Notes under the pieces: model-generated
What the model was told of the DNA's origin: nothing
Databases searched by the model: none
What the model saw: only the letters and a program-made list of their open reading frames with translations
Made by a program: the position numbers and the translations under genes
NCBI GenBank assembly: GCA_030149165.1
Contig: JASBRY010000008.1
Coordinates: forward strand, 496,001-560,000
DNA from: Phycisphaerales bacterium
GTDB taxonomy: Bacteria; Planctomycetota; Phycisphaerae; Phycisphaerales; UBA1924
Length of the DNA: 64,000 nt
Direction of reading: 5' to 3'
Part shown: piece by piece, positions 33,829 through 42,589 of the stretch
Layout of the letters: each line of letters starts with the position of its first letter
How positions within the stretch are numbered: the first letter of the stretch is position 1

Positions 33829-35745
33829 ATGGGCAAAATCATCGGAATCGACCTCGGGACCACCAACTCGGTCGTCGCCGTCATGGAAGGCGACACCCCC
33901 AAGGTCCTCATCAATAGTTCAGGGAATCGAACCACCCCCTCCGTTGTCGGATTCACGGACAAGGGAGAGCGGCTCGTTGGTCAGCAAGCGAAGCACCAAC
34001 AGGTCACCAATCCAAAGAACACCGTGTTCTCGATCAAACGCTTCATGGGACGCCGTCACAGCGAGGTGAGTTCGGAAGAGAAACTCATTCCCTACGAGCT
34101 GACGGGCGGCGCGGACGATTTTGTCCAAGTCAAAGTCCGGGGCGAGCAGTTCACTCCACAACAAATCTCCGCGATGATCCTCGGCGAACTGAAGCGCACC
34201 GCAGAAGACTACCTCGGCGAAGCAGTCACCGAAGCGGTCATCACTGTCCCGGCGTACTTCAACGACGCGCAGCGTCAAGCGACCAAGGACGCTGGAGAGA
34301 TCGCGGGACTCACAGTCAAGCGCATCATCAACGAACCAACCGCGGCAGCGCTCGCGTACGGGCTCGAAAAGAAATCCAACAAGAAGATCGCAGTCTTTGA
34401 CCTCGGCGGTGGTACCTTCGATGTCTCCGTCATGGAGATCGGTGACGACGGCGACGGCGGATCGGTCTTCGAGGTCCTCTCGACCAACGGCGATACCCAC
34501 CTCGGTGGTGACGACTGGGACCAGCGCCTCATCGACTTCCTCGCAGACGAGTTCCGTAAGAAAGAAGGCGTGGACCTGACCAGCGACGCGATGGCCATGC
34601 AGCGCCTCAAAGAAGCCGCGGAAAAAGCAAAGATCGAGCTTTCCAACTCACAGGAAACCACGATCAACCTGCCGTTTATCACGGCGACTGATACTGGACC
34701 CAAGCACCTCCAGGAAACCCTGAGCCGTGCGAAGTTCGAGGATCTCTGTGACGATCTCTTCACTCGACTCAAAGCACCGTGCCAGAACGCACTGAGCGAC
34801 GCGAAGATCGACATCTCCAAGATCGACGAGGTCGTTCTGGTCGGTGGTTCGACACGCATGCCGAAGGTGCAGCAGATCGCGAAGGAAATCTTCGGGAAGG
34901 ATCCGAACAAGTCCGTGAACCCTGACGAAGTCGTGGCGATCGGCGCTGCTGTCCAAGGCGGCGTCCTCACGGGCGATGTCAAGGATGTTCTCCTCCTCGA
35001 TGTGACCCCACTCTCGCTCGGTGTCGAGACAAAGGGTGGCGTGATGACCAAGCTCATCGATCGCAACACCACGATCCCAACCACCAAGACCGAGACCTTT
35101 TCAACTGCTGTAGACAACCAGCCCTCGGTACAGATCCATGTCCTCCAAGGTGAGCGTGAGTTCGCAAGAGACAACCGCACGCTTGGGATGTTTGAGTTGG
35201 CCGATCTTGCTCCAGCTCCATCTGGTATCCCTCAGATCGAGGTCGAGTTCAAGATCGACGCGAACGGTATCCTCGAGGTCTCCGCGACTGACAAGGGAAC
35301 CGGCAAGAAAGCCGACATCCGCATCGAAGGATCGGGTGGTCTCTCAGAGGATGAAATCAACAAGATGAAGTCCGACGCCGAGGCACACGCTGAGGAAGAC
35401 AAGAAGCGTCGCGAGCTCGTTGACCTCAAAAACCGCGCCGACGCGATGGTCGCACAGACCCGCAAGTCGCTCGAAGAGCACGGTGACAAGGTTGACGCGG
35501 ATGTCCGCTCGAAAATCGAGACCGCGGCATCGGCGCTCGAAGAGAAGATCAAGAACGAGAATGTCACCAAGGAAGAGATCGAGCCTGCACTCAAGGAACT
35601 CGAAACCGCTTCCATGGAACTCGGGAAGATCATCTACGAGCAAGCCGCGGCTGAAGCACAGAACGCACAGCCCGCCTCGGACGGTGCCAATGTCGAAGGC
35701 GATGTCATCGACGGCGAGTTCGAAGTCAACGAAGACAAGAACTAA
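33829..35745 (+). CDS. dnaK: Chaperone protein DnaK (Hsp70)
   Basis: 638 aa ATP-dependent chaperone, normal length. Signatures are [16 protein letters not shown] at the N-terminus, [16 protein letters not shown] near residue 195, and [16 protein letters not shown] near 335. The substrate-binding domain and a helical lid ([20 protein letters not shown]) follow, ending in EFEVNEDKN. An AAAGGAG site lies 8 bases before the ATG. dnaJ and grpE are not adjacent. The message starts from a sigma-54-type promoter and ends at a strong terminator, so dnaK appears monocistronic. Confidence 0.97.
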   Translation: MGKIIGIDLGTTNSVVAVMEGDTPKVLINSSGNRTTPSVVGFTDKGERLVGQQAKHQQVTNPKNTVFSIKRFMGRRHSEVSSEEKLIPYELTGGADDFVQVKVRGEQFTPQQISAMILGELKRTAEDYLGEAVTEAVITVPAYFNDAQRQATKDAGEIAGLTVKRIINEPTAAALAYGLEKKSNKKIAVFDLGGGTFDVSVMEIGDDGDGGSVFEVLSTNGDTHLGGDDWDQRLIDFLADEFRKKEGVDLTSDAMAMQRLKEAAEKAKIELSNSQETTINLPFITATDTGPKHLQETLSRAKFEDLCDDLFTRLKAPCQNALSDAKIDISKIDEVVLVGGSTRMPKVQQIAKEIFGKDPNKSVNPDEVVAIGAAVQGGVLTGDVKDVLLLDVTPLSLGVETKGGVMTKLIDRNTTIPTTKTETFSTAVDNQPSVQIHVLQGEREFARDNRTLGMFELADLAPAPSGIPQIEVEFKIDANGILEVSATDKGTGKKADIRIEGSGGLSEDEINKMKSDAEAHAEEDKKRRELVDLKNRADAMVAQTRKSLEEHGDKVDADVRSKIETAASALEEKIKNENVTKEEIEPALKELETASMELGKIIYEQAAAEAQNAQPASDGANVEGDVIDGEFEVNEDKN

Positions 35746-35771
35746 AGCGAGTCTTACATCCTGACCCCAAC

Positions 35772-35798
35772 CCGCTCCTCATGGAGCGGTTTTTTTTT
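35772..35798 (+). terminator. Rho-independent terminator after dnaK
   Basis: A 7-bp stem 35772-35778/35783-35789 with a four-base loop, followed by nine T (35790-35798). Its tail touches the stop codon of the convergent minus-strand gene at 35797. Confidence 0.95.
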
Positions 35799-36825
35799 AT
35801 TTGCTACTTGGGAGCGGCAATCCATCGCGTGTCCACAACAAGGACAACGGCACGCGATTGCGTGGGGGCAACGCGAGCGTCACAACCACTCGTGCAACTT
35901 TGCGACCGATCCAGATCCCGAACGCGAGCACAAGGAACTGATACATGAACATGATCGGCGCGATGAGCGGCGCGTACATGCTCACGGCGACGCTTTGTCC
36001 GTACACATATGTCCGATCCGGTGCATGGATCGCAAGGACGACCACGAGTCCGATGGTGCACGCGACGAGCGGTATCAGCAGCGCTTTCTTCCGCGTCGCG
36101 CCGAGCAACGCGACGCTCCAGAAGATCCCGAAGAGCGTGCCGACGATGGTCATCGGGACGAGGAAGATCAGAAACTCACGATTGACATTTGCCCACAGTC
36201 CTCCATTGAGCTCGATGGTGTCGTCGAGGTGAGCATCGCGCCACTCGTTGGTGATGCTCGTCCATCGTCCGCCGCTTGTGCTCCCGGTGGATGGCGCCAT
36301 CGGGACCCCATTGATCGTGGTCACTCCATTGCTATTGGTGATGATCGTGGTCCCCGGCGCGTTGAGTGCGGCAAGCGGATCGATGGGCGCTGCTGGTTGC
36401 GTGGTTGTCGGATCAGCTTGCGTATCACCCTCACCCTCTGCTTCCATCGCTTTGAGTTGAATGAGCTTCTCGTCCTCCCAGTTCTGGTGCGCCTGTCCGA
36501 TCAGATTCCCCATCTGCCGAGCGCTCTCATCGCACGCCGCGGCGGTCATTCCTGAAATCGCTCCAGTGTTCCCAAAGAAGAACGCGATGAGCACCACCAC
36601 CCAAATCGCGGCGATCAACGCTCGGAATCGGTTCACCCAGTGTGTCATCGTGGGGTATTGCTGGAGCGCCGCGACAGTGCCGCACTCGGGACATCGACAG
36701 ATCGCGAGCCCGTAGTGTTCCTCCTTGGTGACCGGCTGTGCGTAGAGATTGAATCCGCACCCAATGCACGCACGATCGGCGCGGATCTCATCGAACTGGT
36801 CCGGAGGTGATTGCTGGTCAGTCAT
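35797..36825 (-). CDS. Membrane protein with N-terminal zinc ribbon
   Basis: 342 aa, unknown function. An N-terminal zinc ribbon (CIGCGFNLYAQPV, then ICRCPECGTVA) is followed by a first transmembrane helix at about residues 70-90. Then comes an extracytoplasmic loop with a low-complexity Thr/Pro/Gly segment (about 140-210), and three to four membrane helices near the C-terminus. The ATG at 36825 is preferred because GAGGGGCAG precedes it closely; the frame is open 12 codons more. It overlaps the preceding gene by eight bases. Such zinc-ribbon membrane proteins are common in planctomycetes but not characterised. Confidence 0.75.
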   Translation of the reverse strand: MTDQQSPPDQFDEIRADRACIGCGFNLYAQPVTKEEHYGLAICRCPECGTVAALQQYPTMTHWVNRFRALIAAIWVVVLIAFFFGNTGAISGMTAAACDESARQMGNLIGQAHQNWEDEKLIQLKAMEAEGEGDTQADPTTTQPAAPIDPLAALNAPGTTIITNSNGVTTINGVPMAPSTGSTSGGRWTSITNEWRDAHLDDTIELNGGLWANVNREFLIFLVPMTIVGTLFGIFWSVALLGATRKKALLIPLVACTIGLVVVLAIHAPDRTYVYGQSVAVSMYAPLIAPIMFMYQFLVLAFGIWIGRKVARVVVTLALPPRNRVPLSLLWTRDGLPLPSSK

Positions 36826-37513
36826 TTCTGCCCCTCTGTGTACGCTTACGCTTGAGCACACGCCGGAATCTTCGGCGTGGTGTATTGTTGATTGTTTTCC
36901 TGAGAGTAATTGCGGGAATGATCCCGATCATCGAAACACAGACGAGATATCCGAAACGCTGATACCGATCAATCATCTCCGATTCGCTCGGCATGTGCAC
37001 CCCAAAGTCAAAGTCCGCGATCGTCGCGATCAGGTGCATCGCTCCTGTCGTCATGTAATCGATCGTGATGAAGAACAACGAGAGCACGATCAGAACAAGC
37101 GCTCCAAAGAACACTCTTCGATGACTCATCAGCATCGACACGACCATCATTAGGAATACGGATCCGCCGAGCACAGATACTCCACCAATGAGGTAGTCCA
37201 CATCCCCGATCGCGAAGGGATACACCGGATCGAATCGTCCGTTGGGCGAGTAGAGCTCATCGCTCACCATCACCAGCATCCAGAACAGGAGCGCCGAGCC
37301 AACGATCAATGCGAGCCGAACGATCAGGTTCCGTAAACTACTCTGCAATCGTCGGAAGTCTCTCCAGAACTCAATATCAGGATGCTTTGTGCGTACACAC
37401 GCATGGTCGCATCTTGGACACACAACGATCGGGAGCGCGTAGTGCGGATCGGGAATCGCTCGGATCTTCGCGAGTTCATTCAAACAGGATGGACAGGTAT
37501 GTGATCGCGGCAC
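36818..37513 (-). CDS. Zinc-ribbon membrane protein
   Basis: 231 aa, unknown function. It starts MPRSHTCPSCLNELAKIRA with a second CxxC at VVCPRCDHAC, a treble-clef or ribbon-like zinc site. About five transmembrane helices follow (starting near residues 62, 107, 132, 147 and 188), and the protein ends in a very basic tail (RRRFRRVLKRKRTQRGR). The overlap of eight bases with the next zinc-ribbon gene suggests that the two act together. No known family could be assigned. Confidence 0.7.
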   Translation of the reverse strand: MPRSHTCPSCLNELAKIRAIPDPHYALPIVVCPRCDHACVRTKHPDIEFWRDFRRLQSSLRNLIVRLALIVGSALLFWMLVMVSDELYSPNGRFDPVYPFAIGDVDYLIGGVSVLGGSVFLMMVVSMLMSHRRVFFGALVLIVLSLFFITIDYMTTGAMHLIATIADFDFGVHMPSESEMIDRYQRFGYLVCVSMIGIIPAITLRKTINNTPRRRFRRVLKRKRTQRGRND

Positions 37514-37675
37514 ACTGTGATTCTACGGAATTCGACCAAGTGCGTTGCATGGAAGGTTGACATCACCCCCGATCCCTCCTTTGCTCAAACGCCCGGTGGG
37601 GACCCGGCAATCAACCCAAATCACGAGCACCACCTCGTTTATCACCTCAGACCACGACCTCGGAGGATCCAAGTC

Positions 37676-38632
37676 ATGTCCATCTCTCTGCGCCATACTT
37701 CATTGATCACGGCGACCATCCTGCTCGCCAGCGGCTCAGCGCTCGCGAGTGACACAGAAAACGCCCGCGAAGCCGCGATCGCACGACTGGAAGCCGCACA
37801 GCAAGCACTCGAAGCCGCTCAAGCGGAACTCGCCGCGGCTCAAGCGGAAGCCGCGATGTACGCAGAATCGACCACCACCTCCGCAACGAGCGCATCCAAG
37901 TCGACTGAATCTTCGTCCCAACCCGAATCGTCAAACGCTGAGGACGCATCGGAAGCCGCTCAGGATCTCGCATGGAACGAGGGGTGGGACTACACCTTCA
38001 GTGCCGGGATCTCCGGCGCTTCGGGGAACAATGAGAACTTCGCCGGACGCATCACACTCGGAGGCGAGCGCCTCACCGATGCGATGGAAACACGCGCCCA
38101 CGCGTCGTACCTCTATTCAACTTCCGAAGGACAACGCTCCGCATCACGAGGCGAGCTCGGCATCAAAAACGATTGGCTCCTCGAAGGTCCATGGCGATAC
38201 TTCGCTCAGGGACTTTACGAATACGACGAGTTCCAAGCGTGGCAGCATCGTCTCAGCGGAGCCGTGGGTGTTGGATACGAGTTCATCAACAACGACAAGA
38301 CCACACTCATCGGACGCGTCGGTGTCGGTGGTTCCTACGAGTTCGGAAAGAACGCGGACGAGACTTTCGTCCCAGAAGGACTCCTCGGACTCGACTGGAC
38401 CCACAAGCTCAGCGCCAATACCAAACTCACCGCGAGCACGACCTACTACCCAAGCTTCGACGACTTCGGCGAGTTCCGCTGGGTCAACTCCGCCGGGATC
38501 GAGGTGCTCCTTGATGATGAAACAGGCATGACCATGAACGCCGGGATCGAGCACCGTCACGACTCACAACCAGGTCAGGGGATCCGTCCGAACGATGTGG
38601 ATTACTACATGGGTGTGGGTTGGAAGTTCTGA
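37676..38632 (+). CDS. Predicted outer membrane beta-barrel protein, DUF481 (YdiY)-like, with coiled-coil N-terminus
   Basis: 318 aa. The start at 37676 follows a GGAGG site and gives a signal peptide cleaved after ALAS. Residues about 25-60 are an Ala/Glu/Gln-rich coiled coil (AAIARLEAAQQALEAAQAEL), then a Ser/Thr-rich linker to 95. The C-terminal 220 residues look like a DUF481 beta-barrel (YTFSAGISGASGNNENF, then alternating amphipathic strands), ending in a terminal aromatic residue (YYMGVGWKF), as outer membrane barrels often do. The coiled coil could contact the cell wall. It is monocistronic as far as can be seen. Confidence 0.75.
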   Translation: MSISLRHTSLITATILLASGSALASDTENAREAAIARLEAAQQALEAAQAELAAAQAEAAMYAESTTTSATSASKSTESSSQPESSNAEDASEAAQDLAWNEGWDYTFSAGISGASGNNENFAGRITLGGERLTDAMETRAHASYLYSTSEGQRSASRGELGIKNDWLLEGPWRYFAQGLYEYDEFQAWQHRLSGAVGVGYEFINNDKTTLIGRVGVGGSYEFGKNADETFVPEGLLGLDWTHKLSANTKLTASTTYYPSFDDFGEFRWVNSAGIEVLLDDETGMTMNAGIEHRHDSQPGQGIRPNDVDYYMGVGWKF

Positions 38633-38646
38633 GGCACAGAGTTTCT

Positions 38647-39291
38647 TTAAGATTGTGAACTAGTTGCTTTGCGAAAAATTGGCAATGGTCTGGACGTTCC
38701 ACATTCGGGACATTCTTCAACTGTATCTAATCCGTCCAGAGGATACCCACAATCTACACAATGTACCTTACTGAGAGTCGAAAGCCAAAATCGGTATCGA
38801 TACCCAAACCAAAAGAAACAAATTGTTGAAGTAAAAAACCAGTATCCAATCTCAACAGAATAGAACCAGGTAGGTGGTGGAGTTTGCATCACAATCCCAA
38901 TCGTGATATGCGATCCAAGATTAAGAACAGCTATGATCACGAAAGCAACAAATGCAATAGCATCTTCAAGTAATCGCCACAACATCGTGCCCCATACAAC
39001 TGGACACAGAAGCAAGCTCAACAAATGCGAACCACTTAGTTCAAAGGTCACCCACATAAGGGAAAATAGAAAACACAGGCAAATGCACATCATTGAGCGA
39101 TAAAACCCAAATCGAATAAACCAAAGCATCCCACCGAATGCTAGAGAATGCACCAGTCCTGACAACCACAAGAGATGTGGATCTCTCAGGGTGAACATCA
39201 GGTAACACAGATAGGTGCCGGCGACCATACTTGAAAATGCCAGAGCACAGAAGACCAAATGCTCCTTGAAAGCTGGCTTAGGAACATACAT
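38647..39291 (-). CDS. Membrane protein with C-terminal zinc ribbon, A+T-rich gene
   Basis: About 214 aa, unknown function. Four to five hydrophobic helices are followed by a C-terminal zinc ribbon CVDCGYPLDGLDTVEECPEC. The same C-terminal motif (CxxC-x-Y-x-LxGL...CPECG) appears in the protein at 51530-51895. The start is uncertain. An ATG at 39291 has no good ribosome-binding site, and the frame stays open to a TTG at 39372 that overlaps the preceding gene. The gene is visibly richer in A+T than its neighbours, which may mean transfer or weak selection. Confidence 0.6.
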   Translation of the reverse strand: MYVPKPAFKEHLVFCALAFSSMVAGTYLCYLMFTLRDPHLLWLSGLVHSLAFGGMLWFIRFGFYRSMMCICLCFLFSLMWVTFELSGSHLLSLLLCPVVWGTMLWRLLEDAIAFVAFVIIAVLNLGSHITIGIVMQTPPPTWFYSVEIGYWFFTSTICFFWFGYRYRFWLSTLSKVHCVDCGYPLDGLDTVEECPECGTSRPLPIFRKATSSQS

Positions 39292-39356
39292 TGGTAGGAG
39301 ACGGTCATTTTGTATGGCATCAACAAACTTAATAAGTTGAACGCCATCCCCTCTCA

Positions 39357-40673
39357 CTATTTGACGCCCCAATCACTGCCGTTCCGCTCCACCCGACGAT
39401 ACAGCGTATCACGCTCCACGGCTTCATACCCCGCTTCATTGATCGCTTCGATCAGATCGCGTTCCGTAGTCTCTTGGTGCGTGCCCTCTCCCACCGCTTT
39501 GGTGATGTCGTACCAGACGACGGTGCCGTCGATGTCGTCGGCGCCCGCTTCGAGCATGACCTGCGCCATCGGGAGCGTCTGCATGATCCAGAACGCTTTG
39601 ACATGCGGGAAGTTGTCGAGCATCAATCGAGTCACGGCGATCGTGCGTAGATTCTCCACGCCTCCAGGACCACTCAGGTGCTCAAGCTCCGATCCATCGG
39701 GGAAGAACGGCAGCGGAGTGATGGTCTGGTAGTACCCGCCCCGAACTTTGCCCCCCTCGGACATCGCGGGAGTCGGGAGCGTCGCGCCGTCTTTGTTGAG
39801 CGTGATGACCGGCGCGGTGATCTGCTCGGATTCCTCGATCCCATCAGCGATATACGCGTCTGGATCTCCCTCGTATCCGAGGCGCTCGAGTGCTTGGTCC
39901 TGAGATCTTCGCAGGATTTCCATGTGACGCAGTCGCTCGCGCCGCTTGTCGACATGTCCATACAGCATCGTGCAGTTGGAGTTGAGACCGACCTCGTGAG
40001 CAACGAGGTGGACATCGAGCCATTCGTGCGCGCCGATCTTGGTCTTGAATGCTTCCTTGTGGACGCGCTCGTCGAAAACCTCCGCGCCACCACCCGGCAG
40101 CGATCCGAGTCCGGCTTCTTTCAAGCGCTCAAGCACCCAGCGCACTCCCGATTTGGGGTCGTCTTTCTTGTAGACCTTCGCGATGCGCGCCAGGTGGACG
40201 AGCTCGACCGCCGTGAAGGCTTTAAGGTGGACATTGGGCGCGACCTCCGTCAGCGCCTTGAGCATGTCGGTGTAGTACTCGAACGGCAGGTACGGATTCA
40301 ACCCCCCAACAATGTGCATCTCCGTCGCGCCCGATTCCACGGCTTTGCGACCTTCCTCACGGATGTAATCCAGATCGCGTGTGTACTCGCCGTCCTGTCC
40401 CTTCTTGCGATAGAACTCACAGAACTTGCACGAGAGCGCGCAGACATTGGAGTAGTTGAGGTGTCGATTGATGTTGTAGTACGCGACGCCGGGATGCATG
40501 CGATCGCGGACCTGCTTCGCAAGATCGAGCACTGTCCAGATGTCGTTGGTCGTGTAGAGCGTCCATCCCTCGTCGAGTGTCAGGCGCTCGCCGCGTTGGA
40601 CTTTCTCCGCGATCGGGATCAGCGCGGGATCGCTGTTGAGGAGCGTGCCAGGATTGGATTCAAGAGTCGTCAT
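39357..40673 (-). CDS. mqnE: Aminofutalosine synthase MqnE (radical SAM)
   Basis: 438 aa radical-SAM enzyme of the futalosine route to menaquinone; it joins SAM and 3-[(1-carboxyvinyl)oxy]benzoate. The cluster motif is CALSCKFCEFYRK (CxxxCxxC). Further family marks are TEMHIVGGLNPYLPFEYYTD, GSLPGGGAEVFDERVHKE and NCTMLYGHVDKR, which favour MqnE over MqnC. It is longer than usual, with about 50 extra residues between RRSQDQALERLGYEG and YQTITPLPFFPDGSEL. It lies 6 bases after the rdgB stop; no other mqn gene is nearby. Menaquinone suggests a respiratory role. Confidence 0.88.
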   Translation of the reverse strand: MTTLESNPGTLLNSDPALIPIAEKVQRGERLTLDEGWTLYTTNDIWTVLDLAKQVRDRMHPGVAYYNINRHLNYSNVCALSCKFCEFYRKKGQDGEYTRDLDYIREEGRKAVESGATEMHIVGGLNPYLPFEYYTDMLKALTEVAPNVHLKAFTAVELVHLARIAKVYKKDDPKSGVRWVLERLKEAGLGSLPGGGAEVFDERVHKEAFKTKIGAHEWLDVHLVAHEVGLNSNCTMLYGHVDKRRERLRHMEILRRSQDQALERLGYEGDPDAYIADGIEESEQITAPVITLNKDGATLPTPAMSEGGKVRGGYYQTITPLPFFPDGSELEHLSGPGGVENLRTIAVTRLMLDNFPHVKAFWIMQTLPMAQVMLEAGADDIDGTVVWYDITKAVGEGTHQETTERDLIEAINEAGYEAVERDTLYRRVERNGSDWGVK

Positions 40674-40679
40674 ACAGCG

Positions 40680-41360
40680 TCAATCCAGTTGGAGGTCCTT
40701 GATCAACTCAATCATGGATCGCACGGCGTGTCCACGATGAGAGATCTTGTTCTTATGTTCAGGTTCGAGCTCCGCGCTCGTGTAGATGTAGTCTTCAGCG
40801 ACCAAAAAGATCGGATCGTACCCAAACCCATTGCTCCCACGAGGGACCGAATCCGCAGGTGTGCAGTGCGGATGATCGAAAGGCACTCCGATGCGCCCCT
40901 CGAATCGTCCCTCGCTCGTCGCGAGGATGTTTCCATCAGGGTCCGCGAGGACCATGACACACACGAAGCGAGCCGTGCGTTTCTGAGGTTCGATCGGGTC
41001 AAGCTCTTTGAGTACACGATCGATATTGAGGTCGTCACGCTGCTGGCGCGTCAAATCCGCGGCTTCACCCACGGCGTCCCCATCAAACGCATAATGCGAG
41101 GAGATCACCCCCGGCTTCCCACCCAGAGCATCGATCTCCAGACCAGAGTCATCCGCAAGACACGGCTTGCCCGTCAGTTTCGCGTATGCGATTGCTTTGA
41201 TCGTCGCGTTCTCGATGAAGGTCTTCCCATCCTCAGCTGGTTCAGGGAACGACTGCTCCAAATCATCCAGACCAATGATCTCGATCCCAGATCCATCGAG
41301 CATGGATCTCAGTTCGCTGACCTTTCCAGGATTCTGCGTCGCAAGGACAATCGTGCTCAT
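40680..41360 (-). CDS. rdgB: dITP/XTP pyrophosphatase (RdgB/HAM1)
   Basis: 226 aa nucleotide house-cleaning enzyme that hydrolyses dITP, XTP and ITP to monophosphates. Family signatures are VLATQNPGKVSELRSML at the N-terminus, TFIENATIKAIAYAKLTGKP and CLADDSGLEIDALGGKPGV in the first half. GSNGFGYDPIF and KNKISHRGHA appear in the second half. It is somewhat longer than the usual ~200 aa because of an insertion around residues 120-135. It is divergent from the PfkB kinase gene, with a short 20-base spacer, and lies just upstream of mqnE in one unit. Confidence 0.95.
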   Translation of the reverse strand: MSTIVLATQNPGKVSELRSMLDGSGIEIIGLDDLEQSFPEPAEDGKTFIENATIKAIAYAKLTGKPCLADDSGLEIDALGGKPGVISSHYAFDGDAVGEAADLTRQQRDDLNIDRVLKELDPIEPQKRTARFVCVMVLADPDGNILATSEGRFEGRIGVPFDHPHCTPADSVPRGSNGFGYDPIFLVAEDYIYTSAELEPEHKNKISHRGHAVRSMIELIKDLQLD

Positions 41361-41380
41361 GATCCATTCTAGGGGCAGAT

Positions 41381-42562
41381 ATGGGCTATGCTGGGATCAT
41401 GGACGAAACGAGAAACCAGCTCGCACACCAAGCCGCCGACGCGATCGAAGCGGAGTTCCCAACCATTCACGCGCTTGTCGGATTCGATGGCTTTGTTGAC
41501 TCGATCATTCACATCGTGAATCAGCGACACTCCATGGAGCAAGACGACTACGACCGGATCCGCACGATCCCCGAGTTCGCCGCTCGCTGTGGAGCCGCGG
41601 CTGGGAAGAGCGCGAATCTGGAAATGGTCGTGCAGGATGTCCGTTTTGGAGGCAATGGCCCGCTCCTCTCCAGCGCCCTTGGTTCACTGGGAGCGAGTGT
41701 GACCTATATCGGAGCCGTGTCTCTTGAGGACGACTGGAATCGGATCGATCCGATCTACAAGCCGTTCGCGGATCGCTGTGATCGCGTGATCCCGATCTGT
41801 CCTCCAGGACGCACCGACGCGCTCGAGTTCGAAGACGGCAAGATCATGCTCGGCAAACCCGAATCTGTCCAGCGTGTCACATGGGACCTCATCAAGCAAA
41901 CACTCGGTCTGGAAACACTCATCGAGATGTTTAACGCTGTGTCGCTGATCTCTGTCGTCAACTGGACACTCGTCGCCGGAGTCGAAGGGATCTGGCAGGG
42001 ACTCTGCGATGAGATCTTCCCGAAGCTCGACCCAAACCCCAACCGACGCTTGTTCCTCGATCTCTCCGATCCAGCGAAGCGGACTGATGACGACATCCGA
42101 CGCGCGATGGGGTTGATCCAGAATCTCCAAAGGCATGTGCCTGTTACATTGGGACTCAACCTCGCCGAGAGCGGACGCGTCGCGGAAGTCATCGGCGTCA
42201 ACGCGTACGACGACGAGCACAACCAGACGCTCGCATCCATGGTCCCGATCGCGGCGACACGCATCCGCGAGAAGCTCGGACTCTCGTGCATTGTGATCCA
42301 TCAGCATACAGGCGCCGGAGCCGCGGATGAGCACGGCGAATCGTGCTGGTTCGCAGGTCCATACACACGCAAACCTCGCATCTCGACAGGCGCCGGAGAT
42401 CACTTTGGTGGTGGATTTAGCTTCGCGCAGAACGCCGGACTCAATCTCGGACAGTGCCTCGCCGCGGCGTGCGGCGTCGCGGGCGCGTATGTCCGCGATG
42501 CACATTCCCCAAGCAGAGAACGGCTCATCGAGTTCCTCCGCGATCTCCCGGCTCCAGAATAA
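41381..42562 (+). CDS. PfkB-family carbohydrate/nucleoside kinase
   Basis: 393 aa. The C-terminal motif PRISTGAGDHFGGGFSFAQN carries the catalytic Asp of the PfkB signature (GAGDxF). The N-terminal part has VGFDGFVDSIIHIV and a GGNGPLLSSALGSLGASV motif like the glycine pair of ribokinase. The substrate cannot be told. The gene has two possible starts: ATG 41381 (AGGGG 6 bases before) and ATG 41399, giving 387 aa. Because the first has the better ribosome-binding site I list it. The 20-base spacer from rdgB leaves little room for two promoters. Confidence 0.8.
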   Translation: MGYAGIMDETRNQLAHQAADAIEAEFPTIHALVGFDGFVDSIIHIVNQRHSMEQDDYDRIRTIPEFAARCGAAAGKSANLEMVVQDVRFGGNGPLLSSALGSLGASVTYIGAVSLEDDWNRIDPIYKPFADRCDRVIPICPPGRTDALEFEDGKIMLGKPESVQRVTWDLIKQTLGLETLIEMFNAVSLISVVNWTLVAGVEGIWQGLCDEIFPKLDPNPNRRLFLDLSDPAKRTDDDIRRAMGLIQNLQRHVPVTLGLNLAESGRVAEVIGVNAYDDEHNQTLASMVPIAATRIREKLGLSCIVIHQHTGAGAADEHGESCWFAGPYTRKPRISTGAGDHFGGGFSFAQNAGLNLGQCLAAACGVAGAYVRDAHSPSRERLIEFLRDLPAPE

Positions 42563-42589
42563 ATCACCCACTTTGCCTACCGTCCACCC

